A stretch of 64,000 nt of DNA from Mycobacterium rhizamassiliense (GCF_900157375.1 NZ_LT721901.1:5586869-5650868), one strand, 5' to 3'; positions 8,276-17,552 are shown, numbered from the stretch's first letter. Notes: generated from the sequence alone by a model not told the origin. Program-made: numbers and translations.

Positions 8276-9948
8276 ACCTCGATGACGGTCGGCACGATCA
8301 TGGGCTGGCGGCGATAGACTTCGCCCACCCACTTGCCGACGGTGCGGCGCACGCCCTGCGCGATGCGGATCGGGTCGGTCACGTTGTTGGCGACCAGCGA
8401 TTCCATCTCTTCGGAGACCTTGCGCACGGCGGGCTCGAGCGCTTTGGGGTCCTCGGAGAAGCCGCGCGAATGCAGGTGCGGCGTCGCCACCGGCCGCCCG
8501 GTCCCGCGCGCTACCACCACGGTCACCGCGATGAAGCCCTCGGACAGAATGAGCCGCTCCCCCAACGTGATATCGCCGACGTCGCCGGTGATCAGGCCGT
8601 CGACGAACATCTTGCCCACCGGGACCGCGCCGGCGATCGACGCCTTGCCGGCAACCAGGTCGACGCTGACCCCGCTCTCGGCCAGCAGGATCGACTCCTC
8701 GGGAATGCCGGTGCCCGCGGCCAGCTTCGCGTTGGCGCGCAGCATGCGCCACGTCCCGTGGACCGGCATGACCTGGCGCGGCCGCACCCCGTTGTACAGG
8801 AATAGCAACTCCCCCGCATACGCGTGACCCGAAACATGCACCCGCGCTTGGGCGTTGGTGACGACGCGGGCGCCGATCTTGGACAGCTCGTCGATGACGC
8901 CGTAGACCGCTTCTTCGTTGCCGGGGATCAGCGACGACGACAACACCACGAGATCGCCTGCGGTCAGGGTGATGCTGCGATGCTCGCCGCGCGACATCCG
9001 CGACAGCGCCGCCATCGGCTCGCCCTGCGTGCCGGTGGTGACCAGCACCACGCGGTCGGGCGGCATCTCCTCGGCCGCCGAGATGTCGATGACGTCGGAG
9101 TCGTTGACGCTCAGGAAGCCCAGCTCCCGGGCAATGCCCATGTTGCGCACCATGGAACGTCCGACGAACGACACCCGGCGGCCCAATGCCACTGCGGCGT
9201 CGACGATCTGCTGCACCCGGTCCACGTTGGAGGCGAAGCATGCCACGATGACGCGACCCTCGGCGCCGCGGATCAGCCGGTGCAGCGTCGGGCCCACTTC
9301 GCTTTCCGACGGGCTGACGCCGGGGTGCTCGGCGTTGGTGGAGTCGCACAGGAACAGGTCGACGCCGGCGTCGCCGAGCCGCGACATGCCGGGCAGGTCG
9401 GTGGGCCGGCCGTCGAGCGGCAGCTGGTCGAGCTTGATGTCGCCGGTGTGCAGCACCGTTCCCGCGCCGGTGTACACCGCGATGGCCAGCGCGTCGGGGA
9501 TGGAGTGGTTGACGGCGAAGTATTCGCATTCGAACACCCCATGCCGGCTGCTCTGTCCCTCTTTGACTTCCATGAACACCGGCTTGATGCGGTGTTCGCG
9601 GCATTTGGCGGCGACCATCGCCAGGGTGAACTTGGATCCGACGACGGGAATGTCGGGGCGCAGCTTGAGCAGGAACGGGATCGCGCCGATGTGGTCTTCG
9701 TGCGCGTGGGTCAACACCAGCGCCTCGATGTCGTCGAGCCGGTCTTCGATGTGGCGCAGGTCGGGCAGGATCAGGTCGACGCCGGGCTCGTCGTGGGTGG
9801 GAAACATCACCCCGCAGTCGATGATCAGCAGCCGGCCGAGGTGCTCGAAAACGGTCATGTTGCGGCCGATTTCGTTGATACCGCCCAGGGCGGTGACTCG
9901 CAACCCACCTGCGGCCAGGGGACCTGGTGGACTGAGTTCTTCGTTCAC
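8272..9948 (-). CDS. rnj: Ribonuclease J
   Basis: This 558-residue metallo-beta-lactamase/beta-CASP nuclease corresponds to Rv2752c. The zinc motif LTHAHEDHIGA is near residue 78, later metal ligands are in VNHS and HTGDIK, and beta-CASP motifs follow, with HVSGHA and MPVHGTWRMLRANA. It has 5'-exonuclease and endonuclease activity on RNA and matures rRNA in mycobacteria. It starts 18 bp after dapA and is likely co-transcribed with it, the same order as in Mtb and many actinobacteria. Confidence 0.96.
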   Translation of the reverse strand: MNEELSPPGPLAAGGLRVTALGGINEIGRNMTVFEHLGRLLIIDCGVMFPTHDEPGVDLILPDLRHIEDRLDDIEALVLTHAHEDHIGAIPFLLKLRPDIPVVGSKFTLAMVAAKCREHRIKPVFMEVKEGQSSRHGVFECEYFAVNHSIPDALAIAVYTGAGTVLHTGDIKLDQLPLDGRPTDLPGMSRLGDAGVDLFLCDSTNAEHPGVSPSESEVGPTLHRLIRGAEGRVIVACFASNVDRVQQIVDAAVALGRRVSFVGRSMVRNMGIARELGFLSVNDSDVIDISAAEEMPPDRVVLVTTGTQGEPMAALSRMSRGEHRSITLTAGDLVVLSSSLIPGNEEAVYGVIDELSKIGARVVTNAQARVHVSGHAYAGELLFLYNGVRPRQVMPVHGTWRMLRANAKLAAGTGIPEESILLAESGVSVDLVAGKASIAGAVPVGKMFVDGLITGDVGDITLGERLILSEGFIAVTVVVARGTGRPVATPHLHSRGFSEDPKALEPAVRKVSEEMESLVANNVTDPIRIAQGVRRTVGKWVGEVYRRQPMIVPTVIEV

Positions 9949-9966
9949 CGGTGGCTCACCCTTTGA

Positions 9967-10869
9967 CTATCTGAGTACCGAGGCGGCCCGCATGTCGGCG
10001 GCCAACGCCTCGATCTGGTCCGGGGCCGCCGGCATCTGGGGCAGCCGGGGGTCCCCGACGTCGATGCCCTGCAGGCGCAGCCCCGCCTTGGACATGGTCA
10101 CGCCGCCGAGGCGACCCATTGCGTTGCACAGCGGAGCCAGCGACACGTTGATCTTGCGGGCGGTCGCGATGTCCCCGGAGTTGAAGGCGGCCAACAACTC
10201 TCGCAGCTGGCCTGCGGCCACGTGCGAGATCACGCTGATGAAGCCGATGCCGCCCATCGCCAGCCAGGGCAGATTCAGCGCGTCGTCGCCGGAGTAGTAG
10301 ACCAAGCCGGTTTCGGCGATGATCTGGCCGCCGCTGTGCAGGTCGGCCTTGGCGTCCTTGATGCCGACGATGTTCGGGTGCGACGCCAGCGCGCGGATGG
10401 TGTCGGGCTCGATCGGCACCACCGACCGCGGCGGAATGTCATAGAGCAGCACGGGCAGGTCGGTCGCGTCGGCGACGGCGGTGAAATGCGCGAGCAGCCC
10501 GCTCTGCGGGGGCCGCGAGTAGTACGGCGTGACCACCAGCAGGCCGTGCGCGCCCTCGGCGGCGCTGGCCTTGGCGAGCTTGATGCTGTGTGCGGTGTCG
10601 TAGGTGCCCGCGCCGGCGATGACCCGCGCGCGGTCGCCCACCGCTTCGAGCACGACCCGCAGCAGTTCGAGCTTTTCGTCGTCGGTGGTCGTCGGGGACT
10701 CGCCGGTGGTGCCGGAGAGCACCAGGCCGTCACAGCCGGCATCCACCAGGTGCTGCGCCAATTGGGCCGCCGCGACGGTGTCCAGCGAACCATCGGCGGC
10801 AAATGGGGTCACCATCGCGGTCAGCAGGGTTCCCAGGCGCGCGGGGGCGTCGAATCCGACCGAACTCAC
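9967..10869 (-). CDS. dapA: 4-hydroxy-tetrahydrodipicolinate synthase
   Basis: This is a 300-residue class I aldolase of lysine and diaminopimelate synthesis. It condenses pyruvate with aspartate semialdehyde. The Schiff-base Lys is in IVGIKDAKAD, the proton-relay Tyr in VVTPYY, and the substrate loop is SGTTGESPT. I chose GTG 10869, giving VSSVGFDAPARLGTL, because the longer frame adds an unrelated N-terminus and Mtb DapA is also 300 residues. It lies 95 bp after thyX and just before RNase J. Confidence 0.97.
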   Translation of the reverse strand: MSSVGFDAPARLGTLLTAMVTPFAADGSLDTVAAAQLAQHLVDAGCDGLVLSGTTGESPTTTDDEKLELLRVVLEAVGDRARVIAGAGTYDTAHSIKLAKASAAEGAHGLLVVTPYYSRPPQSGLLAHFTAVADATDLPVLLYDIPPRSVVPIEPDTIRALASHPNIVGIKDAKADLHSGGQIIAETGLVYYSGDDALNLPWLAMGGIGFISVISHVAAGQLRELLAAFNSGDIATARKINVSLAPLCNAMGRLGGVTMSKAGLRLQGIDVGDPRLPQMPAAPDQIEALAADMRAASVLR

Positions 10870-10964
10870 GGTGTTCAGGCTACCTGGCGGCAGCAAGCTT
10901 TTTCCCACCCGCTACCCCCGGTCAACGGGCTTCGAGTGGGCAATGACGGCTCCGCGTGTGCCGC

Positions 10965-11726
10965 TCAGGCCTCGGTGGCCAGCGGGCTGGTCGCGACCTC
11001 GGTGCCGTCGGCCAGGGTGGCGATCTCGAAATCGGCGAACACCGCGGGCGCGACGGCGACCAGTTGGCGCAGGCATTTGATGGCCAGGCGCCGGATTTCC
11101 ACGTCGGCGTGCTCGCTGGCCCGCATCGCGATGAAGTGCCGCCACGCCCGGTAGTTCCCGGTCACGACGATGCGGGTTTCGGTGGCATTCGGCAGCACGG
11201 CGCGGGCGGCCTGCCGTGCCTGCTTGCGGCGCAGCACCGCATTCGGCTGATCTGCGAATTTGGCCTCGAGTTTGGCCAGCAGCTCGGTGTAGGTGGCCCG
11301 GCTGGCGTCGGCGGCGGCGGCCAGGATCTCCTGCAGCTCGGGGTCGTCGTCCATCCCGGGCGGGACGACGACGCGGGAGGCGCCCTCCGGAACGTAGCGC
11401 TGTGAGAGTTGCGAGTAGGAGAAGTGGCGGTGCCGGATCAGCTCGTGCGTGCACGAGCGCGAGATGCCGCTGATGTAGAACGACACGCTCGCGTGTTCGA
11501 GCACCGAAAAGTGCCCGACGTCGATGATGTGCTTGATGTAGCCGTCGTTGGTGGCGGTGCGGGGGTTGGGCTTGGACCAGCTCTGATAGCAGGCCCGGCC
11601 GGCGAACTCGACCAGCGCCGGGCCGCCGTCGGCGTCGGTGTCCCACGGCACGTCCGGGGGCGCCAAGAACTCGGTCTTGGCGATCAGTTGCACGCGCAGC
11701 GGCGCGGTCTCGGCCACGGCGCTCAC
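10965..11726 (-). CDS. thyX: Flavin-dependent thymidylate synthase ThyX
   Basis: This 253-residue enzyme makes dTMP from dUMP using FAD and NADPH. The diagnostic ThyX motif RHRHFSYSQLSQR is at residues 98-110, and RRKQARQAARAVLPN with NYRAWRHF forms the rest of the nucleotide and flavin site. The GTG at 11726 overlaps the hsdS stop (GTGA); a second GTG at 11717 would give the Mtb-like start VAETAPLR. The window also encodes classical ThyA with DfrA about 5 kb upstream on the same strand. Confidence 0.97.
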   Translation of the reverse strand: MSAVAETAPLRVQLIAKTEFLAPPDVPWDTDADGGPALVEFAGRACYQSWSKPNPRTATNDGYIKHIIDVGHFSVLEHASVSFYISGISRSCTHELIRHRHFSYSQLSQRYVPEGASRVVVPPGMDDDPELQEILAAAADASRATYTELLAKLEAKFADQPNAVLRRKQARQAARAVLPNATETRIVVTGNYRAWRHFIAMRASEHADVEIRRLAIKCLRQLVAVAPAVFADFEIATLADGTEVATSPLATEA

Positions 11727-12784
11727 CCTATCGGGTCGCCCACCCGGATCTTGCCCGCCGTCAACAGCGCCAGCACGTCGTCACGCACCCGGGCCAGCGT
11801 CGCGGATTCGCCGCGCCGCGCGTGGCACAGCGCGCCGAGATCCGCGGTCGTTCGGGCGTTGTCGTCCGACAGCCGGCGCACGTCACGCACCGCAACCTCC
11901 ATCAGCTCGTCCTGCCGGATGCGCTGGCGGCTCTGCGACGTTCCGGCGACCTTCTGTTGCAGCGCTTGCGAGACCCCGCGCTGGCGCAGCGCAGACCACA
12001 GCGCCGAAGTGCCGACGCCCAGGGGCCGCAGCACGACGAACTCCGCACTCGCCACGGCCATCTCGGCGGGCAGGCCTGCGACGTCCCAGATCCGCGGGGT
12101 CCGCGGATTGAGTTTCGAGACCAGTACGCATGGCGCCGACAGGTGAACCTTGGCGCTGCGGATCGACGCAGAGTCGACGCGCTGCGGCCAGGCTCCGTCG
12201 TCGAACGCCGCGAAGCTGAAATGGGCTACCCCGTCGTCGAATTCGCCGGGCCGCAGGGCCACGCCCGCTCGGCTGGCCACCTCGCCCAGCGGCACGTCGC
12301 CGTCCAGCGGCTCGACCATGGCGACCATCAGCGCCTCGGCCGCGTCGATGACGCGCCGGTTGGCGGCGATCTTGTCGTCGAAAGCGCCTAGCAGGCCGCC
12401 GATTTGGCGCCGCTGGTCCGCGGCGGCGACCCGGGCGACGACGTCGCGCAGGACGCGCTGATTGAGCAGGGGCTGCCCCGAGCCGGACCGGTGCTCGTTC
12501 AGCCGGCACGACCGCAGGGCGTAGTACCAGTACCGCGTCTCATCGGGGTCCTTGGCCCGGCACACGAATGCGTTGTCGGTGACCCACACGTCGGAATCGC
12601 AGTAACGCACGGTGCCGCAATAGGATCCGACGCGGCCGATCACGATCAGCGGGCCGCTCGCATTGGCGCGGGCCGCAAAGCCGATCGGGCCATTGGCCCC
12701 GTACACCGGAACATGCCCCGATCCCCGCTCCGGCGGCCCGCTGCCGTTGCCGAAGTCCAGGTGATCGCCCAGCCGGACCCTCAC
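11723..12784 (-). CDS. hsdS: Type I restriction-modification DNA specificity subunit
   Basis: This 353-residue HsdS-type protein appears to have two target-recognition domains. The first (about 1-110) includes PVYGANGPIGFA, typical of TRD starts, and QPLLNQRVLRDVVARV. A helical spacer with AADQRRQIGGLLGAFDDKIAANRRV follows (split here at the QRR), then a second TRD and a C-terminal helix. It sets the sequence methylated by HsdM. It overlaps hsdM by 4 bp upstream and thyX by 4 bp downstream. No hsdR is in the window. In Mtb hsdS is separated from hsdM by toxin-antitoxin genes; here the pair is contiguous. Confidence 0.88.
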   Translation of the reverse strand: MRVRLGDHLDFGNGSGPPERGSGHVPVYGANGPIGFAARANASGPLIVIGRVGSYCGTVRYCDSDVWVTDNAFVCRAKDPDETRYWYYALRSCRLNEHRSGSGQPLLNQRVLRDVVARVAAADQRRQIGGLLGAFDDKIAANRRVIDAAEALMVAMVEPLDGDVPLGEVASRAGVALRPGEFDDGVAHFSFAAFDDGAWPQRVDSASIRSAKVHLSAPCVLVSKLNPRTPRIWDVAGLPAEMAVASAEFVVLRPLGVGTSALWSALRQRGVSQALQQKVAGTSQSRQRIRQDELMEVAVRDVRRLSDDNARTTADLGALCHARRGESATLARVRDDVLALLTAGKIRVGDPIG

Positions 12785-14181
12785 CGCAGCCGCTCCACCT
12801 GCTCGCGCACCACCGCGTCCAGCCGGGCGGATTCGTCGAGCGCGGCCAGCAGGTTCTTGGTCAGCCGCGCGACCTTCGCATCGGGCGGCTCCGCATCGTC
12901 CGCGGGTTCGGCCGCGTCGACATACCGCCCGGGCGTCAGCGAGTAGCCGGCCGCCCGGATGTCGTCGAGCGGCACCGATTTGCAGAACCCCGGAATATCT
13001 TGGTAATCAATGCCTTTCGCGACGGCAGAAGGCGAACCGCACCACGCATGGTAGGTGACACCGATCCGCGCGATCTCCTCGTCGGTCAGGGCGCGCTCGG
13101 CCCGGTCGACCAGGTGGCCCAGCTCGCGAGCGTCGACGAACAGCACCCGGCCGACGCGTTCGGGGGGCTTGACGGTGGCAAAAAACCACAGGCACACCGG
13201 GATTGCGGTACTGCGGAACAGCTGGGCGGGCAGCGCCAGCATGCACGACACCAGGTCGCCGTCGACGATGCGCTCGCGAATCTCGCGCTCCCCGCCCGTG
13301 TTCGACGACATCGAGCCGTTGGCCATCACCACACCGGCCTGCCCGCCGGGCGCCAGCTTGGACAGGATGTGCTGGATCCACGCGTAGTTGGCGTTGCCCG
13401 CGGGCGGAACGCCGAACCGCCAGCGCGGGTCAGCCTCGTCGCGCGCCCAGTCCTTGATGTTGAACGGCGGATTGGCCAGCACGTAGTCCATCTGCACACC
13501 GGGATGCGCGTCGTCGACGAACGTGTCGCCCCGGTGCAGGCCGGCGTTGCCGATCCCGTGGATGGCCAGGTTCATCTTGGCCATCCGCCACGTCTGCTCG
13601 ACGCTCTCCTGGCCGTAGATCGTGACGGCGCTGGGGTCGCCGTCGTGTTCGGCGATGAAATGCTCTGTCTGCACGAACATCCCGCCCGAGCCGCAGCACG
13701 GGTCGTACACCCGCCCCCGGGACGGTTCGAGGACCTCGACGAGCACCCGGACCACGCTGGGCGGCGTGAAGAACTCGCCGCCGCGCCGCCCCTCCGAGCG
13801 GGCGAAATTGCCGAGAAAGTACTCGTACACCTCCCCCATCAGGTCTCGCGCCCGGCGCTCGCCGCCGAACCGCACGTCGTCGAGCAGCAGGATCAGCTCC
13901 CCGAGCCGGCGCGGGTCGAGGTCGTCGTAGAAGTGCGGCAGCAGCCCGGCCAGCGCGGGCCGGGCCGCCATCACGTCGCCCATCGCCTCGTTGACGAGCC
14001 GGCCGATGTGCGCGGTGGAAGCCTTGTCCACCAACGCTTTCCATTGCTCCTCGGCGACGTATTTGAGGAATACCAGCCCGAGCACGACGTCTTTGTACTG
14101 GCCCGCCGACAGCGAGCCGCGCAGCTTGTTGGCCGCCTTCCACAGGGTGGCCTTGAGTTCCTTGTCTGTCGAGGCGGCCAT
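12781..14181 (-). CDS. hsdM: Type I DNA adenine methyltransferase subunit, compact form
   Basis: This 466-residue protein is an N6-adenine methylase. The SAM motif DPCCGSGG is at 160-167 and the catalytic NPPF at 237-240. The N-terminal HsdM domain is short: after GLVFLKYV (about 35-42) it runs straight into EEQWKALVDKA, whereas typical HsdM proteins, including Mtb Rv2756c at about 540 residues, have a further block of roughly 50 residues here. The catalytic part looks intact. The ATG overlaps the upstream YcaQ-like stop by one base (TGATG), so translation is coupled. Confidence 0.92.
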   Translation of the reverse strand: MAASTDKELKATLWKAANKLRGSLSAGQYKDVVLGLVFLKYVAEEQWKALVDKASTAHIGRLVNEAMGDVMAARPALAGLLPHFYDDLDPRRLGELILLLDDVRFGGERRARDLMGEVYEYFLGNFARSEGRRGGEFFTPPSVVRVLVEVLEPSRGRVYDPCCGSGGMFVQTEHFIAEHDGDPSAVTIYGQESVEQTWRMAKMNLAIHGIGNAGLHRGDTFVDDAHPGVQMDYVLANPPFNIKDWARDEADPRWRFGVPPAGNANYAWIQHILSKLAPGGQAGVVMANGSMSSNTGGEREIRERIVDGDLVSCMLALPAQLFRSTAIPVCLWFFATVKPPERVGRVLFVDARELGHLVDRAERALTDEEIARIGVTYHAWCGSPSAVAKGIDYQDIPGFCKSVPLDDIRAAGYSLTPGRYVDAAEPADDAEPPDAKVARLTKNLLAALDESARLDAVVREQVERLR

Positions 14182-15407
14182 CAGCCGACCCGTTTGGCGG
14201 CCGCGCGCAGCGGCCCGGCCAGGTCACCGCGGCCGGACACCGAAAAGCCGCCCAGCCCAAGCCAGGACGCCATCGACGCCAGCTCGCCGGCCAGCGCCGC
14301 GGCCGTGGGCGCGAGCGGCGATTCCGACTCCGCGAAGGCCCCCACCACGCGGAGCGTGTCGGCGGTCCGGTCGGCCTTGAGGTCGACGCGCGCGACCAGC
14401 CGGCCGTCCATCAGCAGCGGCCACACGTAGTAGCCGTACTGGCGCTTGGGCGCCGGCGTGTAGATCTCGATGCGGTAATGGAAGTCGAACAGCCGCTCCA
14501 CCCGGGGCCGGAAGAAGATCAGCGGGTCGAACGGGCACAGCAGCGCGGTGCCGCCGTCGCGGCGCGGCACGGTCTGGCCGGCCCGCAGGTACGCCGGCGC
14601 GGACCAGCCGTCGACGCTGACCGGCTCGATTTCACCGGCGGCCACCAGCGCGGCGACGGCGGGCTTGGCCTGCTGGGCCGACAGTCGGAAGTAGTCGCGG
14701 ATGTCGGCCTCGGTGGCCACCCCCAACGCGGTGGCGGCACGCAGCGTGAGCTCCCGGATCGCCTCGTCGTCGTCGATCTCGCGGGCCAGCACGCCGGCCG
14801 GCAGCACCCGCTCGGCCAGGTCGTAGTGGCGGGCGAAGCCCACCCGGGTGGCGGTGGTCAGCGCCCCCGAGGCGAACAGCGCCTCGGCGACCCACTTGGT
14901 GTCGCTGCGGGTCCACCAGGTTCCCTTTTTCCGGCGCGGCTCGGCGGCCAGGTGCGCCTCGATCTGGCCGGCGGTGCTGGGCCCGAGTTCGGTGACCGCG
15001 CCCACGATGTCGTCGGCGAGGCGCGGATTGGCCTTCACGATGTGCTTGCCCCACCGGCCGTGCCGGTACTCGCGCATCCGCCAGCGCATCAGCGGCCAGT
15101 CGTCGACGGCCATCAGCGCGGCCTCGTGCGCCCAGTATTCGGCGAGCAGGCGCGCCGAGCGCGGGCCCCACGCCGCGCGGTCCAGCACATCGCGGTCGTA
15201 GGGACCCAGCCTGCTGAACACCGGCGCATAGTGCGCGCGCACCGCGACCGACACCGAATCTAGTTGCAGCACTTGGATTCTTGCGATCAGCCGCCTCAGA
15301 TGCGCGCGCGTGATCGCACCACCCGGTTTCGACTCGCTGAATCCTTGAGCCGCAACGGCTATCCGCCGGGCCTGCGCGGCGGTCAGCCTGCGGTTGCCGG
15401 TCGACAC
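14181..15407 (-). CDS. YcaQ/AlkX-like winged-helix DNA glycosylase
   Basis: This 408-residue protein belongs to the HTH_42 superfamily, whose studied members (AlkZ of Streptomyces, AlkX/YcaQ of E. coli) unhook alkylated bases and interstrand crosslinks. The N-terminus has TAAQARRIAVAAQGF and VLQLDSVSVAVRAHY, where QLD matches the catalytic Q-x-D/Q motif. Later blocks are YWAHEAALM and LLCPFDPLIFFRPRVERLF, conserved in the family. It directly precedes hsdM with overlapping stop and start. Substrate range is inferred from the family only. Confidence 0.82.
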   Translation of the reverse strand: MSTGNRRLTAAQARRIAVAAQGFSESKPGGAITRAHLRRLIARIQVLQLDSVSVAVRAHYAPVFSRLGPYDRDVLDRAAWGPRSARLLAEYWAHEAALMAVDDWPLMRWRMREYRHGRWGKHIVKANPRLADDIVGAVTELGPSTAGQIEAHLAAEPRRKKGTWWTRSDTKWVAEALFASGALTTATRVGFARHYDLAERVLPAGVLAREIDDDEAIRELTLRAATALGVATEADIRDYFRLSAQQAKPAVAALVAAGEIEPVSVDGWSAPAYLRAGQTVPRRDGGTALLCPFDPLIFFRPRVERLFDFHYRIEIYTPAPKRQYGYYVWPLLMDGRLVARVDLKADRTADTLRVVGAFAESESPLAPTAAALAGELASMASWLGLGGFSVSGRGDLAGPLRAAAKRVG

Positions 15408-15457
15408 GGCGCCGAGAATACCGGCTGGCTACGACAGCACCGCGCGACGACGCGAGG

Positions 15458-16162
15458 TCAGCCCGCGCTGACCTTCCGATCCACGGCCTGGCCGTCGGTC
15501 TCCGCCGGATTCTTGTGCTCCTGGTAGGCCGACTCCAGGGCGTGGGGCACCGCCTCGAGGTCGCGGTACACGCCCATCAGCTGCTCGAGGATCTTGATCC
15601 GCTGCTGGCTGGCCTCGTCCACCGCGCGGCGGGCCTCGTCACGGTCCCGGTCGGCCCGCTGCTTGGCCTCGGCGAGCAGCTGCTCGCGCGCCTGCTGGGC
15701 GTCCGAGCGCAGGCTGGTCAGCTCGGCCTCCAGCGCCTGCTTGGTGTCCTGGTACTCGGCTTCCATGGCTTTCTGCTGCTTGGCCATGTCGGCCTGCACC
15801 TCGTCGCGCTTGCGGCGCGCCTCGGCGGCCTCGGCCTCGGCGTCCGCGATCAGCGCCTCGGCCTCCGCCTTCGCCTCGGCCTGCATCTCGGAAATTTCGT
15901 CGACCGCGCGCCGCAGCATCTTCGCCATCCGCTGCTGCACCGCGTGCGGCGACGGTGAGGTGTCGGCGAGGACCGCCACCTCCTTGCGCAGCCCGGCGGC
16001 TTCGTCGCCGGCATCCTTCAGCCGGCCCCTCAGGCTCTCGACGTCGTTGAGCAGCAGATTCTGCTTGGTGGTCAACATCTCGATGTGGGCTTCGACCGCC
16101 GTCGCGTCGTAGCCCATGAACTTTCGTGAGAACGCCTTTGCGGGTTCGGTGAGCACAGCCAT
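15458..16162 (-). CDS. DivIVA-like coiled-coil protein
   Basis: This 234-residue protein starts with a short DivIVA-type membrane-recognition region, FSRKFMGYDATAVEAHIEML, followed by an almost unbroken coiled coil (about 30-215) of Ala, Glu, Gln, Lys and Arg. Mycobacterial relatives (Wag31, SepIVA) organise polar or septal growth, so a cytoskeletal role is a reasonable inference, not a proven one. An exceptionally strong AGGAGGGGG lies 4 nt before the ATG at 16162. It lies between dfrA and the YcaQ-like gene. Confidence 0.7.
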   Translation of the reverse strand: MAVLTEPAKAFSRKFMGYDATAVEAHIEMLTTKQNLLLNDVESLRGRLKDAGDEAAGLRKEVAVLADTSPSPHAVQQRMAKMLRRAVDEISEMQAEAKAEAEALIADAEAEAAEARRKRDEVQADMAKQQKAMEAEYQDTKQALEAELTSLRSDAQQAREQLLAEAKQRADRDRDEARRAVDEASQQRIKILEQLMGVYRDLEAVPHALESAYQEHKNPAETDGQAVDRKVSAG

Positions 16163-16257
16163 CTTTTCCCCCTCCTGAAAACACCTGGTAGACCCAGTAA
16201 GACCGACCCCCGAGTACCGAGTATTCCAGGTTGCGCCACCGCGGTGGACGCCAGCGG

Positions 16258-16743
16258 TCAGGCCCGGCGGTAGCTGTGGAAGCGGTAACGCAGGCCCGAG
16301 CGGCTGACGAGCCAGTCCCCCGTTTCGCCCAGCCAAGTCTCGTCGAGCACCGGGGCCAGCGCGTCCTCGTCGTCGCGGGGCAGGTCGATGTCGACCTCGG
16401 TGACCTCACAACGGTTGGCGTGCGGCAGCGCCAGCACGTAGATCTCCGCGCCGCCGATCACCCAGGTGACGGGGTCGGTCAGGGCCGCCTCGAGGTCGCG
16501 CACCACCTCGGCTCCCGGGGCGACGAAGTCGGGCTGGCGGCTCAGGACCACGTTCCTGCGGCCGGGCAGCGGCCGCACCGGTGCCGGCAACGAATCCCAC
16601 GTTCGCCGGCCCATCACCGCGGTGTGGCCCAGGGTCACCTTCTTGAAGTGGGCCAGGTCTTCGGGCACCCGCCACGGAATATCACCGCCGCGCCCGATCA
16701 CGCCGGACGTCGACTGCGCCCAGACCAGTCCCACGCCCGTCAT
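16258..16743 (-). CDS. dfrA: Dihydrofolate reductase
   Basis: This 161-residue enzyme reduces dihydrofolate with NADPH. It begins VGLVWAQSTSGVIGRGGDIPW, split in family terms into the substrate loop with W6 and the IGRGGDIPWR motif; the catalytic Asp is in GDIPW. NADPH contacts are in MGRRTWDSLP and WVIGGAEIY. It overlaps the thyA stop (ATGA), so the enzyme that regenerates tetrahydrofolate is translationally coupled to the one that oxidises it. Confidence 0.97.
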   Translation of the reverse strand: MTGVGLVWAQSTSGVIGRGGDIPWRVPEDLAHFKKVTLGHTAVMGRRTWDSLPAPVRPLPGRRNVVLSRQPDFVAPGAEVVRDLEAALTDPVTWVIGGAEIYVLALPHANRCEVTEVDIDLPRDDEDALAPVLDETWLGETGDWLVSRSGLRYRFHSYRRA

Positions 16744-17552
16744 ACAGCGACGGGGGCTTTGATCGCGGGGTGCGGATCGTAGTTCTTGACGGCGACGTCT
16801 TCATAGGTGTAGTCGAAGATCGAATCCCGATGCGCGAGAACCAATTCTGGATAAGGTCGCGGTTCGCGGCCGAGCTGGGTACGCACCTGTTCGACGTGGT
16901 TGTCGTAGATGTGGCAGTCGCCGCCCGTCCAGACGAACTCACCGACCCCGAGGCCGGCCTGGGCGGCCATCATGTGGGTGAGCAGCGCGTAGCTGGCGAT
17001 GTTGAACGGCACGCCCAGGAACAGATCGGCGCTGCGCTGGTAGAGCTGGCAGCTCAGCCGCCCGTCGGCCACATAGAACTGGAAGAACGCGTGGCACGGC
17101 GGCAGGGCCATCTGCGGGATCTCGCCGACGTTCCAGGCCGAGACGATGTTGCGCCGCGAGTTCGGGTCGGTGCGCAGCAGCTCGAGCGCGGCGCTGATCT
17201 GGTCGACGTGCTCGCCGCTCGGTGTGGGCCAGGACCGCCACTGCACACCATAGATCGGCCCGAGATCGCCTGTGTCGCTTGCCCATTCGTCCCAGATCGT
17301 GACTCCGTGCTGCTGCAGCCAGGCGACGTTGGAGTCGCCGCGCAGGAACCACAGCAACTCGTAGACCACCGATTTGAGGTGCACCTTCTTGGTGGTGAGC
17401 AGCGGGAAACCGGCCGCCAGGTCGTAGCGCAGCTGCCGGCCGAACAGGCTGTGGGTACCGGTGCCGGTGCGATCGGATTTGGCGGTACCCGTCTCGAGCA
17501 CCAGGCGAAGCAAATCCTCGTAGGGCGTGGGAACCGGGACAGCGATCGGCAC
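16740..17552 (-). CDS. thyA: Thymidylate synthase ThyA
   Basis: This is a 270-residue classical folate-dependent thymidylate synthase. The nucleophile is Cys153 in ALPPCHAFFQF; other signatures are SDRTGTGT, the DEWA block, QRSADLFLGVPFNIASY and the C-terminal KAPVAV. The in-frame start MPIAVPVPTPYEDLL is slightly longer than Mtb ThyA (263 residues), which begins near TPYEDLL, so a later start cannot be excluded. It heads a minus-strand block with dfrA and, further on, thyX. Confidence 0.97.
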   Translation of the reverse strand: MPIAVPVPTPYEDLLRLVLETGTAKSDRTGTGTHSLFGRQLRYDLAAGFPLLTTKKVHLKSVVYELLWFLRGDSNVAWLQQHGVTIWDEWASDTGDLGPIYGVQWRSWPTPSGEHVDQISAALELLRTDPNSRRNIVSAWNVGEIPQMALPPCHAFFQFYVADGRLSCQLYQRSADLFLGVPFNIASYALLTHMMAAQAGLGVGEFVWTGGDCHIYDNHVEQVRTQLGREPRPYPELVLAHRDSIFDYTYEDVAVKNYDPHPAIKAPVAV

